Assembly: GCA_033239525.1 (NCBI GenBank)
Contig: BSYO01000011.1
Location: forward strand, 9,887,973 to 9,951,972
Direction: 5' to 3'
DNA from: Nepenthes gracilis
Lineage: Eukaryota; Streptophyta; Magnoliopsida; Caryophyllales; Nepenthaceae
Length of the DNA: 64,000 nt
The position numbers were made by a program, and so were the translations under genes. Under the pieces are notes generated by a model, which worked only from the letters and a program-made list of their open reading frames with translations, had not been told where the DNA came from and did no database searches. Of the stretch, positions 10,741 through 22,715 are shown piece after piece (the stretch's first letter is position 1; each line of letters begins with the position of its first letter).

Positions 10741-11719
10741 AACTTCGTTTCAGGGACTTGACTTTCCGTTTAAAAGAGCTTCGGAAATTAATGAGATAAG
10801 AACTTGAATTTCTCCAAAAATGAGCTTCGGCTTTTTGATAGATGATATGAACTTCAATGAATGAAGTAAAGAATAAGACTATATGAAAACATATAGATTA
10901 TGGACAGCAAGTGGAACTCTATGACTCCGACTTTTTGATCTATGATTTATGGCCAATAAAGAACACGAACCAAGAACCGAGTTTCCGTTAAGCTTGCTGT
11001 AAAGATGGATGAAGGATATTGGAGTGACACTCGAGGATGCCTCCTGGGCCACGGGAGGGGACCTTTTGGTGGCACAAGAACTATGGACTATGGCCTCGTA
11101 TGCCGGGTTAAAGGCATTACCTCCCGCCCCGGGGAGCATAATGAGGGGATACGGCTTTAGGTTGTGGGGTAGCACACAACCCGTCCTCGATGTTGTCCGC
11201 TCCCGTCCGGTCCCTAAAGATGATATGAATTCTGAATGATTTTGATGAATTTTCTGAAGACAAGATGAAAGAACATTAACTAAAGAAGAAACGATATGAT
11301 GATTTTTCTTATGCTATGCTATATATTTTGAAGAAATTATATGTATGCTTATGTTTTCTGCATGTGAGTATCCTGCTGGGCTTTGTAAGCTCACTCTTAC
11401 AAATTTTCAGATGACAAGCTTATGGAGGACGAAGTTGAGTAGAGTCCTATGGTGTAGCTGAATGTTTAAGCTGGCTGGAGCAGATTTTTGGAGTTTTGTT
11501 TATTTTAAATTGAGGAAACTTGTAAAGTTAATTCCGCTGCTTATGAATGCTAGAATGTTTCCGTGATATTTTGGGATTATGAAATTATAAATGTTTAGAA
11601 TGCATCTCAGGTTTGAATAAAGAAAAGAAAAATTTTTATGTTCACCTTTTTATCTTTTATTTAAAAGAACTTTGGCTTTGACGACGGCTTTTGATGGTAA
11701 TAAAAGTCGGGTCGTCACA

Positions 11720-12121
11720 TCCATCATGTCTTCCACCTTGCCGTAGAATCTATAATGTCCGCCATCCTTCGAAGCAAATTCATATGCTCTGCTTCTCGAT
11801 CTCGCGATTGGTGACCACCATGTGCAGTTTTTTTATCTAGGCGTCATGGGTTTGCTGCTAATATCTTTTCTAAAATAAAAACAATGTAGGTTAGTTCACA
11901 CTTAGGATACTAACTAGAACACTACAATATATACGATTCGGCACAAGTACTAATCCTAACTTAGTTTTAGTCTAAGTTATTTTAATTAGGATAACTAGAA
12001 CTATCCAATCTAACTTAATCATCCTACGTTTTCATCTACTTATTTAATCTATCTTACTCTAACGTAAGGTTTCGCATAAGATTCAAATTAAACTTAAGGC
12101 ATCTCCTTCTTTGATACCAAC
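11720..12121 (-). mobile_element. 5' interior and primer-binding site of minus-strand LTR element
   Basis: On the minus strand, immediately inside the LTR, GTTGGTATCAAAG (complement of 12109-12121) is the initiator-Met-tRNA primer-binding site. The remainder is AT-rich leader followed by weakly coding sequence with stops. Together with 8435-8622 the interior is only about 590 bp and has no protease, RT or integrase, so the element is non-autonomous. Confidence 0.6.
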
Positions 12122-13630
12122 TGTGACGGATCATATTCTAACCAAAAGCCGACAAGGTTTTGCCTGCAAAATGACCGTCAAACTAAACGTAAACTTGCAC
12201 AATATCCCTGTAAAATATATATATACATCCATAATAAATACATAGGATGCAAAAGCCATAAAACTAATGCATGGCTCCAACGTCATATTTTTCGGATACA
12301 ACTTCGGTAAATAAGAGATGCCACTAGATACCTAAAAATCAACCATAACAACCTTTGAAAATATATACATCAATTAATACATAGCGAAAACTAAACTATC
12401 TGTACACCATCAATATATAAATATATATCCATAAAAATGTACAAAATTTCCTCCATACATAAGTATAAAATCACAAAAATCTGAGTCTATAGAATAATCT
12501 TCCAAGTCCACTACCTAGCACACTGCTAATCTCTACTTTGACCTATCAGGTATAAGCTCGTGCTCATCTGAAGACAAGAAAATAGTAAGGAGTGAGCCAA
12601 ATGTTCAGTAAGGCACAATATAACCAAGAACAATAAGTAATGTACTGAAAATAAATCAATAGAAAGGGAATAGGAGTACAATATAGATGCATAAACATAA
12701 AGTATGATCAAATATATTTTCGGAACTCATTTTTCTTCTACATTTTATTTTTGATTCCTTTAGGTTATAAAATATGCAAAACATTTTTTATCTTTATGAA
12801 CCAAAGTTAATAGGCCTTACTAACTAATGGAGAAGACAACTCAAGAAAAGGATTGTGTTCGGTCTACACAATCTAAGGGCTACCTACGTACCTCAAATTT
12901 AATATCCCGTGGTAGACGGTATACGTTCAATCCCAAATATATTGGGCCATAGTTCTTATTCTTATGCCACCATAGCATACCTTGTAGCCCGGGGCAGTTC
13001 CTCGATTTACCAATGTAATATCCTAAGGTATACTAGGAAATACTATCCGCTGAAATAAAAATTCTTGATCCAATTTTATGATTTCTTTTCATATTTCATA
13101 TGAAAACTTTGCACAAATATTCATACTTCTTCTTCTTTGATTTTCTTACATCGGAAGAAAGTCCCAAATATGAGATAACAAATTGTAAAGTTCTAATTTT
13201 TTGATACAGATTCCTAATTTCACATCATTGCAAATACGAACACAGATTTTACACTTTCATATTTAATGGATACAGATATAGATTGCCATATTCTTGCCGA
13301 TACAGATATGTATTTTCATATTCTTGTTGATTAATACATGCACAAATTAACATAAAGCTCAAAAAAAATTTAAAAATCCTTACTATATTGAGCCAAATAA
13401 AATTTCGTAGCTTCTGGAGAACAAATTTCTTCACAAAAACATCCAACATAATTTCCGAAACACATACAAAATAACATATATAAAATACATATGAATAAAT
13501 ACCAATATTCACGTCCATAAGTTAGGGTTCCAAATTTTAAAGGCTGATGCGTCCTAAATTTAAGTTTCGAACAGATTCGGGTCAAGTTATTTGTCTGAAT
13601 TTAGGTTTATCTACTGAGTCTAGATCCTGC
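12122..13630 (-). mobile_element. 5' LTR of minus-strand Ty3-type element
   Basis: Left end TGTGACGGATC (complement GATCCGTCACA) abuts the primer-binding site. It is interrupted at 13630 by LINE H; the last bases reappear as CACA at 38889-38892. At about 1.5 kb it is shorter than the 3' LTR, so one copy has internal indels. The tract is AT-rich with no ORF of note. Confidence 0.55.
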
Positions 13631-13800
13631 TTTTTTTTTTTGTAAGTAAGTTTAATGAATTAAATGAAATAAAAATTACAAAAATGATGTTCTAACTCTA
13701 AGTGTTTTGCCAACTTAGACTTAGAACAATGAGCTAGGGCATACCCCGAGCATCAACATGAACAAAATCATGAAAAGTTACAGAAATTTAAGAAAAATTT
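13631..13800 (-). repeat. 3' hairpin tail of LINE H
   Basis: On the minus strand: GCTCGGGGTATGCCCTAGC, then arms TTGTTCTAAGTCTAAGTT and CACTTAGAGTTAGAACAT, then TTACTTACA and an A11 tail. This hairpin is a divergent, weaker version of the module found on the short elements. It shows that an ORF2-bearing LINE carries the same 3' signal. Confidence 0.75.
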
Positions 13801-15838
13801 CACCAAGGTGAGATTTCCAAGAAAGACCGAAAGCTATCCGGCCCTGCAACTATACAAACTCAAAAACAAAAAAAACATAAAAGCCTCCGTAGTAGCATCA
13901 AAATGGGAAGCTTCAGCCCCATCTTCTCATTCGTACCAGGGAAGAAAAGCAACCACCTGCTCCAAGTATGCCACCGATTCAGTTAGCAGCGGACAGTGGC
14001 CAGCCACTCCCAGCACCCACCATCATCATCCGACATTATCAGCAAAACAGCCCATCCCTTATCCGTAGAGGCATTGCATCCAGGGCATCACCAACACATC
14101 GGCAGACAGCAGATTCATAAGCCTACTGCATCGTGGCCAACAGCTTTGTTTCATATACAACTCGGTGGAGCCACCACTCAGGCATAGCAAAAGAGATGAA
14201 ACCATAAATCAAGGGCACCAGACATGGAAAACCATAAGCCAACAGCAGCCGACAGCAAAACGTAGTTTGGGAACAAAGCATCGGCATCAGCACAACAAAT
14301 CAGCATTGTTGCAGCAAGGGACTCAAGGCATCAGCACAGCAACAACCAGATCAGTCACACCACTACCACCGCCACAGTAGTACTGTTGGTATACCAAACC
14401 AGCCCACAACCAAAATAGCAACAGGAGAAGCAACGTTTAATTCATCACACCATCTTGAAGACACTACAGCAGACTGCATTTTTGCTTCAGCAAATACCAG
14501 CGATCATCAATGCAGCAGTAAAATCCAAGAGTCAAAAAGCTGTCTTCCAAAATATGTGCAGGTTGGCAGCAATGTCAATCCTGATTGTGCAGTCGGCACC
14601 AAGGAAGCAGATCCGAAAACAACAAAGTGTCAGCCGCACCAACAGCATCAGGACACTATCCCATCACAGCATTTTCAGCATAGATTATTGCATCAAACAG
14701 AAAAACAACAATACCTATCCACGTCCAGCAATGGAATCCATGAGAACAGTTAAAACCATGGCCAGTGCACATAATATTCAATGTTCAAAGCATTTCAACA
14801 TTTCAGAACCAGCCAAGCATTGGACGGCCTCAACCAATCCAAAGCTTGGTAATCCGACCACAGCAGCAACTGAGTCATAGAGCATGCCCCCGCTTTCTTA
14901 GGATCTACTCTCGTTTTGAGACCAGCAGCGGTTGTCAAAGTTCATCTCATCACCGGAATACCTTTGCGAGACACATTCATAATCATCAAACAAGAAACCA
15001 AGTAAAAAGGCAGCTTCAACTCCATGAAATGGTATCACCTAAACATGCTTCACAACCACCACCAGATCTCAATAAACAAGGTGCATACCCACCAACTAAC
15101 CGATCAACAGCAAAGCATCACATTAGAACACCCCAAGACATCGGGATCCCGGGCTACTCCACTCGAAGCAATACGAAAAGACAAGAAATCTTCCACACCA
15201 TACAACCCAAGACCTACAGCAGCATCCATAGCTAAGTCCTGCAATGGAGCATTAAAGGGGAGCAAAAACAGTTCAAAGACATGCCACCCAGGCGCCTACA
15301 GCAAAGAAGCACCAGACAGCACGCAATCAGTCAACAATGAACAACATAGCATCGGTTCCACCATTAGCAAGATGGCCATTGGCACAAAGACACCATGCTC
15401 CATCATCTTCAGAAGGAGCAGCAATAGATACTTCGCAAGTAGCCACCACCGAACAGGTGAGCTACATCGAGCCACAAGAGAAAAAGGTGATACCGATCAA
15501 AAATTATTATTATTATTTTATTTTTTATTTTTTTATTTTTTTTCGGGATAACCACAAGCTACAGCGAGAAGGGTGGAATCCAATCTTTTTTTTTTTTTGG
15601 GTCAATACACTCATAGAAGGGAAAGAAAAGGGAGGAGGCCCCATAAAACAAGCTCCATTTTGTGCCCCCAGCTAGGACCGCCAGATGAGGGAAGGAAAGT
15701 GAAAAAAAACAGGGGCGCGGATACAAAAACACAATAGCTAAAAAAAACGAAAGGGAGAACAGGTCCCATGTAAAAAATATAAGGCAAGGCATCAGCGGGA
15801 TAACCCAGCTAAACAGGATTCCCCACAATCTTTTTTTT
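13801..15838 (-). other. TG-rich 3'UTR of LINE H
   Basis: Two kilobases between the ORF2 stop and the hairpin tail, TG-rich on the coding strand, with internal A-runs (complements of 15515-15550, 15581-15593 and 15830-15840) that look like fossil poly-A ends inside the UTR. Equivalent internal A-runs follow ORF2 in O (57761-57771) and Z (63894-63919). No ORF with family features was seen. Confidence 0.6.
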
Positions 15839-16847
15839 TTATAGATTCCAGCGCCTAACAAGCGGAAGGAAAAGCCCGCCGGCACAAGGCAAGGAGGCCT
15901 TCAACTTGTCCCGAACAACATTTGTAATCAGAGAGCATATCTGGGCCAAATCCTGTGGGGAGGATTTCTCAAAAATCCGATTATTTCATTCTCTCCATAT
16001 AAAATAGACAGTGGCCGCGAGGGAAAGACGTTTGGATAGGTCAAGTAGATTCTTTCCTTTCCATTGTTGAGCAGCCCAGTTTATGTTTTGGGGCCAATCG
16101 GGATATGACCATTGAAAACCAGCTATCCTTTGGATAGTGTTCCATAATGAATGGGAGAAAGTACATGAGAAGAAAAGATGTTCACGGTTTTCGTCATCCA
16201 AGTCACAAAGAGTACAGGTTTTGGGTAGGATTGGGACACCGTGAATCCGATCTGTGGTATTTAGTCTGCCTCTGATAGCCAGCAAAAGAGTAAATGTGTG
16301 GGCAGGGATGTGGAAGGGACCCCAGACTAAGTTTGTCCAGCTTAGTTTGGGCTTGGGAGGGTGAAAAAGAAAGTAGGCAGTCTTAGTAGAAAAAATACCA
16401 TTTGGGCTCCCATCCCATCTCAAGGAATATTTACACTCGGTATAGGGGAAGTAATGGGGCATATTTTCTACAAGACTAGAGACTTCCTGATAATAAGGAT
16501 TAGGCCAAGCCCATTGATCATTTCTAATTATTTGAGATACCTTTGCGTCCCAAGATAAACCCGTGACCAGACGAATACGATCCGTGTAAAGATTCGTGAG
16601 CGGGCCCATAGTGAGCCAGTGGTCATGCCAGATAAAAGTATTAACGCCGTCACCAATGATCTTAATAGTGTGGGAGCACATAAAGGGACGGAGTTTCATG
16701 ATCTTTTTCCAACTCCACGGAGCTGAATCAGGGACTTTTAGGGTCCAGATACATCGATCCTTTATTCTAGTCTTGTGGATCCATGAAGACCAAGCCGATT
16801 CGGGGTCTTTAGTCATGATACGCCATAAAAGTTTGCAGATGAGGGCT
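15839..16847 (-). pseudogene. LINE H ORF2 C-terminal part (zf-RVT)
   Basis: A 276-codon open frame (16816-15986) encodes the region after the RT: IMTKDPESAW, then WxDxW motifs (FIWHDHWL), ending in the zf-RVT signature C-x2-C-x8-H-x4-C (TCTLCDLDDENREHLFFSC) and VYFIWRE. The next codon is TGA where related copies have an Arg codon (RNNR), a single C-to-T nonsense change. The frame then runs on to TAA at 15839. The upstream side is cut by element D, with about 50 bp of coding sequence missing relative to LINE O. Confidence 0.85.
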
Positions 16848-19800
16848 TTATTTTATTTTATTTTATTTTTGGTAAGTAAGTATTTTGGATTAATGGGAGA
16901 AAATTACAGATTCAATGTTTTTATGTCCAAGGGTTTTGACTTGGAGAAAAAAAACATAACGCGCTAGGGTATACCCCGAGCAACTGGTACAACAGAAGTC
17001 GACAAAAAAAGAAAGCAGTCAAATATTACATTTGAACAAAAGCAAAATCAGCTACTTAACTAAAGCAGCTCGGCAAACAGATGGCAGTCAAGCCATCATC
17101 GCAGTTCAGGCCAGCATGATGATCATGCAGGGCCATTTCTCAGCTCAGGAGCGCAGGGATTCAGCACCTTCAGGGCAGCAATTCCGTTATCAACGGAGGC
17201 TTCAAACCGGCAACAGCTCCCTCAACTCAGGAGCAGCAACACACCTTGAGAGCATTAAACAAATGCAAGTTACACCCTGCAAGTGGAGCACCACAGACAG
17301 AGCCTTCATCTGCAAAACCCAGTAGCCGGAACCCATCTGGAGCCACAACAACACCACAGGCAGCACCCAAGATCAGCAAATCCAGCCTCATCACCCAGCA
17401 GCCACCCACAAAAATTCAAAAAGGCCAACAGAGGAAATCAAGTCACCCAGATCCAGGCGCAAACCCAAAACCAGCAGCTTCCGATCACTAAAACAGGACG
17501 CAGCCAACGGATTGATAAACCGGGCCGGCAACTTATAAATTCTAGCAAGACGGCACTGCCAAGAAAGAGCACAGAGGCATTAACAACAACAAAAAGGCTT
17601 CACAGCATCACCAATCTGCTATTCAACAGCAAACTTCAGTAGCAAAACTTGCAGCACAAAACACACTACCACCAAGAGGACATCATGACTTTTAATTTCC
17701 TTCAGACGCAAAAATCAGAAACGCCCACCAGAAAAGGGCTTCAACCAGCAGCAGGATCAACTCAGCAAGGGGCAAGGCAGCTACCTTTCTCCAGAAAAAC
17801 CAGCAGCCAAAGTCCATTTGATTCGGCACCCAGCATTTATCAAAATGCAGCATCACAAAAGAACTAAACCACAAAGAATCAACAGAGGGTGGAAACCGAG
17901 CCCTTTGGGTTCTTTGGAGGGGTTTTACGACGTCGCCGGGCCTTATGGAAATGCCCATTTATTGCCTGCCGAGCAAAAAGCTCTTCAGCAGACCATCAGG
18001 CAGGAGGCACCGGATGGCAGCTGGGAGAATCAATAGCAACTCCCTGCCCAGCAGCCACATTCCCAGCAGATGGCACATCTGGAAGAGTAACCTCCAAAGA
18101 TGCACCTTGGCTAGAAAGGACTGGACCAGCTTGATCAAAATGAATCAATGAATATTTCCGAGCAATCTGAGAGATAGAATTAGGAGTATATCAGGATCAA
18201 TCTGCATCCACCTCTAGGTGAACGACAGAAGCAAAGAGGGTATTCCAACAGGGCTTCACTGTAAAATCCACCTTACAGCTCTCAGCAGGAGCATCAACAG
18301 CAAGCAATATCTCTGTATTCTGCCCAATGGATTATGAGAAGATTTTCTCCTCATCCTTTACCTGTGGCATTAAACCCTCACAGCAAACCCCGGACACACA
18401 AACATCCGGTAACTTAGCATTAGAAATGCCAGGGGCACTACGATTGACAACAGCAAGGGGGCCGGCATCCAGTTCAGAATTGGCCGAAATGCTCCCATCA
18501 ACAGAGCTTTCCACCATCAGCATTGACGAGCCTGCCACAAGCCCTTCAGCCTCACAAGACAAACTCTGGGAACCTACAACATCAGCAGGGAGCTCCTTAG
18601 AGTCAGACTCCACCTCAGCCTGCTCTGGAACTGGAATAACCCCCGAGAAATCAGCCTGGGCAGAGCAGAATTCCCTACCCTCCATCACAACCATCATGTG
18701 ATCCTCAATTAACTCATCAAAGATTCTCTTGTTCACATCAGGCTCCACATGGTCAGAGTGTAGTGGAGGAACAGGGCTAACAATTCCAGCATCTCCATGA
18801 TCCGGGGCCAAAAGCTTAGTTGGTTGTAGATCCATGGACACCCTATCCATACTTTTTTGATTTGAGGTTCTCCTACGGGCAGGTACAGATTGGTAAACAA
18901 CATCAATCTCCACCTCCTTGGGAGATGTTGCAATCCCAGACAGGTATTGAATTTTTTCAGGACGTGGAGCATTCCAACCCACCTCAACACAGATTCTGGC
19001 AGAATGAATTCGATCCACCCGAGCAGTGCTAGCATCACACATTAGAGGCCTACCAATATGACTAGCCAACCAGCTTAACCCAAGTGGAGTCCATAATTCA
19101 ATTGGTATATTGATCAAGGAAATCCATAGGGGAAATGATCTGAAGGACTCCCAATCCAAGACCATACCCGGATGTCATTTCTTAAGGGAAATGGGTTTAC
19201 TTGTAAAGGTCCAAGGGCCCTTTGCCAGGCAAGCCTCCAGATGGGAATCAGATTCAAAACGGAAGAAGAAAAAGCCCTGGTCATTCGAAGCAACATGACG
19301 AATCCCAAACCGTGCCCAGATCTTCCGAGTAATGGAGTTTACAGTCATGAAGTGGAGGGGCTTTCCATGAAAGGAGCCAACCAGAGTAGAGCCCCAGAAT
19401 TCAGCACACTGCTGGAGAACCTCGTCTGGAGGGGAGAGAGGGGAAACGAGTCCGGATACGTTGAGAGAAGGAAAGTATTTGAGTGTGGCAATGGAATTGC
19501 CAGCCGATTCTTGAGCAATATGAGACCAAGATTTTGTAGAGGGTTGAACAACACTTGGGTTTTCGGGCGAACGAGTAGAAGGACTAACCTTACACGACCC
19601 AATAGGAGCACCCAGCGGGGCATACTCGGTTACGGAAGCCGACATAGCGAGCTTTGATAGCGATTGATGGCTGGGGGCCTCCAAAGAAACCGCATTAGAC
19701 GAGGGGCAACAGATATCACCGGACTCAGGGAGAGTAGCGAGGTGTGGTTCGGCAGGTCCAGATGAACTGCCCACGACGGCACCCACCCCCTTCGTCTTCA

Positions 19801-19930
19801 CCAAGAAATCGGCGTCAGGACCTAACGGAGGGTGCATCAAATTGATACACAAGGGAGGGAACTGATCAGGCAGGACGGTAACCTGAGGGGGACCGGGAGG
19901 ATCCCCTCGGAGAACGGCCATGGCCGTCGA
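16848..19930 (-). mobile_element. ORF1-only LINE element D
   Basis: 3' end is a T-rich stretch at 16848-16870 followed by GGTAAGTAAGTATTTTGG, the complement of the family terminus, with hairpin arms around 16912-16955 and the GGTATACCCC box at 16969-16978. Then come about 1.3 kb of TG-rich sequence and one ORF1; ORF2 is absent. The element starts only a few bases upstream of the ORF1 ATG, so it is 5'-truncated or recombined. It lies in ORF2 of H. No TSD was found and about 50 bp of the target is lost. Confidence 0.7.
18332..19921 (-). pseudogene. ORF1 protein with DUF4283 domain (element D)
   Basis: Nearly intact 530-codon ORF1 starting MAVLRGDPPG. DUF4283 spans about residues 170-330 (FWGSTLVGSFHGKP, NSITRKIWARFG, FFFFRF, then WISLINIPIELWTPLGLSW). 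Residue 249 is TGA in place of the Trp expected in LKKWHPGM. The C-terminal 200 residues are acidic and Ser-rich, ending EEKIFS. No CCHC zinc knuckle follows DUF4283; a basic stretch (VPARRRTSNQKS) sits there. ORF1 proteins of L1-type LINEs are RNA-binding RNP components. It reads in frame from the RT of H upstream. Confidence 0.8.
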
Positions 19931-20980
19931 CGTCCAAAGGGAGATGTCAGCCCAGGCAACCTTTGCATTAGCCTTTCCTTCTGTAGAGCCGTTCCAAAGG
20001 ACCCGCCTCATCAAGGATTCAATCTGATTAAGAATGGATTTGGGAAGAAGGAAAATAGAGGCCCAATATAGGTGGATGGACGAGAGGATGGAAGCTACGA
20101 GTTGCAATCTTCTCCCAAAGGAGAGCGACCTGTTTTTCCATGATTTGATCCGACGAGTAATTTTCTCAGTGAGAGCATTGCAATCCCGAACCGACAGCCT
20201 GGTGGTAATCAGAGGGACACCCAGGTATCTAATGGGGAGAGAGCCCATCTTGAACCCCAAGATATCGGCAATAATCTGAGGAAGAGAAGGGTCTTTAGAG
20301 CATATGAAGATTTCGCTCTTATTCACATTCGCCAAAAGGCCAGAGAGCCAATGGAATTCCTCAAGGCAGTCCTTTAGAATACGAATTGAGTCAGCTTCGG
20401 CGCGAGAGAAGAGGAGAAGGTCGTCTGTAAAGGCAAGCATTACAGTATGAGACACCTCACAGTTCCAGTGAAATTTAAATTTTTCATTCCTACAAGCCTT
20501 GAAATCAATAATCCCATTCAATACTTCCATAACCAGGACAAAAAGGTAAGGAGAAATGGGATCACCTTATCGAAGACCCTTTCCCCCTTTGAAGAAACCG
20601 ATCGCTTCCCCATTAATATTGACAGTGTACGAGGGGGTAGTTATGCATTCCTTAATCCAGTCGACCATTTTAGGCGGGAATTTCATAATGGTCAGGATAG
20701 AAATAATGAAGTCCCAATGTACTGAGTCGTATGCTTTCATGAGGTCAATTTTCATAGTGCAACGTGGTGGATCATGACCCATATAATACTTATGGAGGAG
20801 TTCTTGGGCAAGGAGAATGTTATCACTGATATGGCGCCCGGCCACAAAAGCCGTTTGGCTCTTATCTACTTTTTTTTTGGTTAGTAAATTTGGCTCTTAT
20901 CTACAAGAAAGGGTAATGTCATCTTTAGCCGATTTGCTATAATCTTCGAGATAACTTTGTAGATGACATTACAGCATGAC
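19931..20980 (-). pseudogene. LINE H ORF2 reverse transcriptase domain
   Basis: Follows the endonuclease piece across insertion K. Visible motifs in order are CCNVIYKVI, AGRHISDN, KIDLMKAYDSVHWDF, GLR-stop-GDP (CAA of RQGDP changed to TAA), the catalytic FTDDLLLF (FADD in LINE O), and IRYLGVPL. It ends VAWADIS at the junction with D. The two catalytic Asp residues remain, but the nonsense codon and insertions inactivate it. A 19-bp micro-insertion lies at 20870. Confidence 0.85.
20870..20888 (-). mobile_element. 19-bp LINE micro-insertion
   Basis: T9 followed by GGTTAGTAAA, i.e. TTTACTAACC plus A9 on the minus strand, sits between two perfect copies of TTTGGCTCTTATCTAC (20854-20869 and 20889-20904). 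This is the terminal few bases of the LINE 3' end with its A-tail and a 16-bp TSD inside the RT of H. Confidence 0.85.
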
Positions 20981-21279
20981 ATTAATGCCCCCGACTTCCT
21001 CTGCTCTGCTGATTTCATATATTTTGGCTTTGATGCATTGAAGCAAACGCTTGGTCTGCTGGTATTGGTTGTGGTTTGGAGACCGATTGCAATCAGACTC
21101 CTGTCTCTCTTTTATTTGATGCATGCTTGCTGATGTCCCCTGTTGACGGCTTTTGCTCGGAGCTGTTGAAAGAAGGGTGCTGGCTTGATGTGCAGTGTTA
21201 TGACTCTTGGAGGCAGTGATCCTGGATGTAGAATGCTGCAGTGAATTCCATTCTGCTCCTTCTCATACTTAGGTCGGCT

Positions 21280-21601
21280 CCTTCTCATTCTGGGCGGAGT
21301 GGAGTCTTTTTAATCGAATTTTCGGAGTGATGTAGCGATTTTACGGAGCTCCTTGCTGTCCTCTTGGACGGAGTGGATTTATTCACTCCGGAGTGGGATT
21401 GAGTCTGTTGAATCCGGAAGAAAATTTTCCGGATTGCAATTTTTCAAAAATAAAAAAATAAAAATAAATAAATAAAAAATAAGTGAAAATCCTTGTGTTT
21501 AGTAACCGGAGTGGCTGCTCACTTTGGTTGATGCGCCTTTATCAATCTGGCTGTGTGTTTTTGCGCTTCCTTCCGAAGTGCTTGTGTTTTCCCTTCTCTG
21601 G

Positions 21602-21665
<64 letters not shown>

Positions 21666-22200
21666 TTTGTACTCCGGAATCCGGAGTGTGAGAACTCCGG
21701 AATACGGAGTGTGAGGTGTGTTATTCGTTTTCCGGAGTGGGTCTGCTTTTGTTTGGAATGGCCTTCTTTGCCATCTCCGTTTGGCTCAAAAAAAAAAAAA
21801 AAAAAGAGCGGATTGTGTGTACTCCGGTTTCCGGAGTGTAAGAGCTCCGGAATTCGTGGCCAGTTTTCGGTGGCCAGTTTCCGGAGTGGGAGAGCTCCGG
21901 TGTCCGGAGTGTAAGTACTCCGGATTCCGGAGTGTGTGAGATCCGGCTTCCGGAGCTCATGAACTCCGAAATCCGGGCTGATTCCATTTCTGTCAGTTTT
22001 TCTCTTGGCTAGTATGGATTGGTTCCTTTGTATCCGAAGTTTAAAAAAAAATAAATAAATAAAAAAAAATAAAAAAAAATTTGCTGCTGTTTTAGCAGGA
22101 GCTCTTTGTCTTGATTGCTCTTCTCCGGATCTTTTATGGCTCGAGTGCTCTATCCGGAGTGCCTCTTGGCTATTTGTTGGACGGAGTGTTTCTGATGGCG
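21280..22200. repeat. CGGAGTG / CTCCGGAATCCGGAGTG array
   Basis: More than 20 CGGAGTG motifs, many in the palindromic form ACTCCGGAATCCGGAGTG (for example near 21671 and 21695). Same motif family as 2995-3690. It flanks the (TAA)n tract. Confidence 0.7.
21602..21665. repeat. (TAA)n microsatellite
   Basis: About 21 uninterrupted TAA repeats. Open in one frame as poly-Asn, with no coding support. Perfect repeats suggest recent expansion. Confidence 0.95.
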
Positions 22201-22569
22201 GGCTTGACATGTGGATCTCAAATTTCTTCTGTTGCTGATTTGCTTTCGTGGCTGGGCGTGGTTTTTTGATGTGGAACTGCTGCTGTGGCGATCTCCTGAA
22301 GCATGGCAACTGGTGGTTCTGTCGGATCTCAACTGCTGATTGCCTCTCCTATCTTTGTCTTGATTGAATTTGACCGTGGTGGTTTTCTTTTTCTTCTTGG
22401 ATCACAGAATTGTTAGCAAATTTGGGTGATACAATTGTTCATGTTGCTATTGTATTATAGCTTTTGGTGTTTTTGGGCAGAAGGGGATAGGGGATTCCTT
22501 TTATTCGTTGTTGTAATTTTTTCTCATATTTTGTTAGTTCTTAGAACGTTGGCCTCCTAGAGGTTTTTT

Positions 22570-22715
22570 TGTGTTTTTTCTGATGTACTTGCTACTCGGG
22601 GTATGCCCTAGCAAGTTATGTTTTATCCTCAAGTCAAAATTCTTGGCGATAAAACATCAATATTTTAATTTTTTTCTCCATTTAATCCAAAATACTTACT
22701 TACCAAAAAAAAAAA
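22570..22715 (+). repeat. LINE 3' hairpin tail inside K
   Basis: GCTACTCGGGGTATGCCCTAGC, arms TATGTTTTATCCTCAAGT and TTCTTGGCGATAAAACAT, then CTTACTTACC and A12. The arms still pair with a few mismatches. Confidence 0.75.

Larger units (their letters stand above)
8623..11719 (+). mobile_element. Solo LTR, Ty3-type, 3.1 kb
   Basis: Begins TGTAACGACCCAAATTTC and ends AAAGTCGGGTCGTCACA, so the ends form an inverted repeat, TGTAACGACCC against GGGTCGTCACA. The direct repeat TCCAT flanks it exactly (8618-8622 and 11720-11724). No primer site or coding sequence lies beside it. Inside are W-box palindromes (8666-8690, 8903-8925), two minisatellites, a TATA box at 9578 and the conserved block near 11020-11210. 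It interrupts the interior of the minus-strand LTR element. A solo LTR normally arises by recombination between the two LTRs of one element. Confidence 0.85.

Noticed and set aside
21483..21914. Plus-strand ORF with a poly-Asn tract
   Set aside because: Created by the (TAA)n microsatellite and A-runs; no conserved flanking protein.
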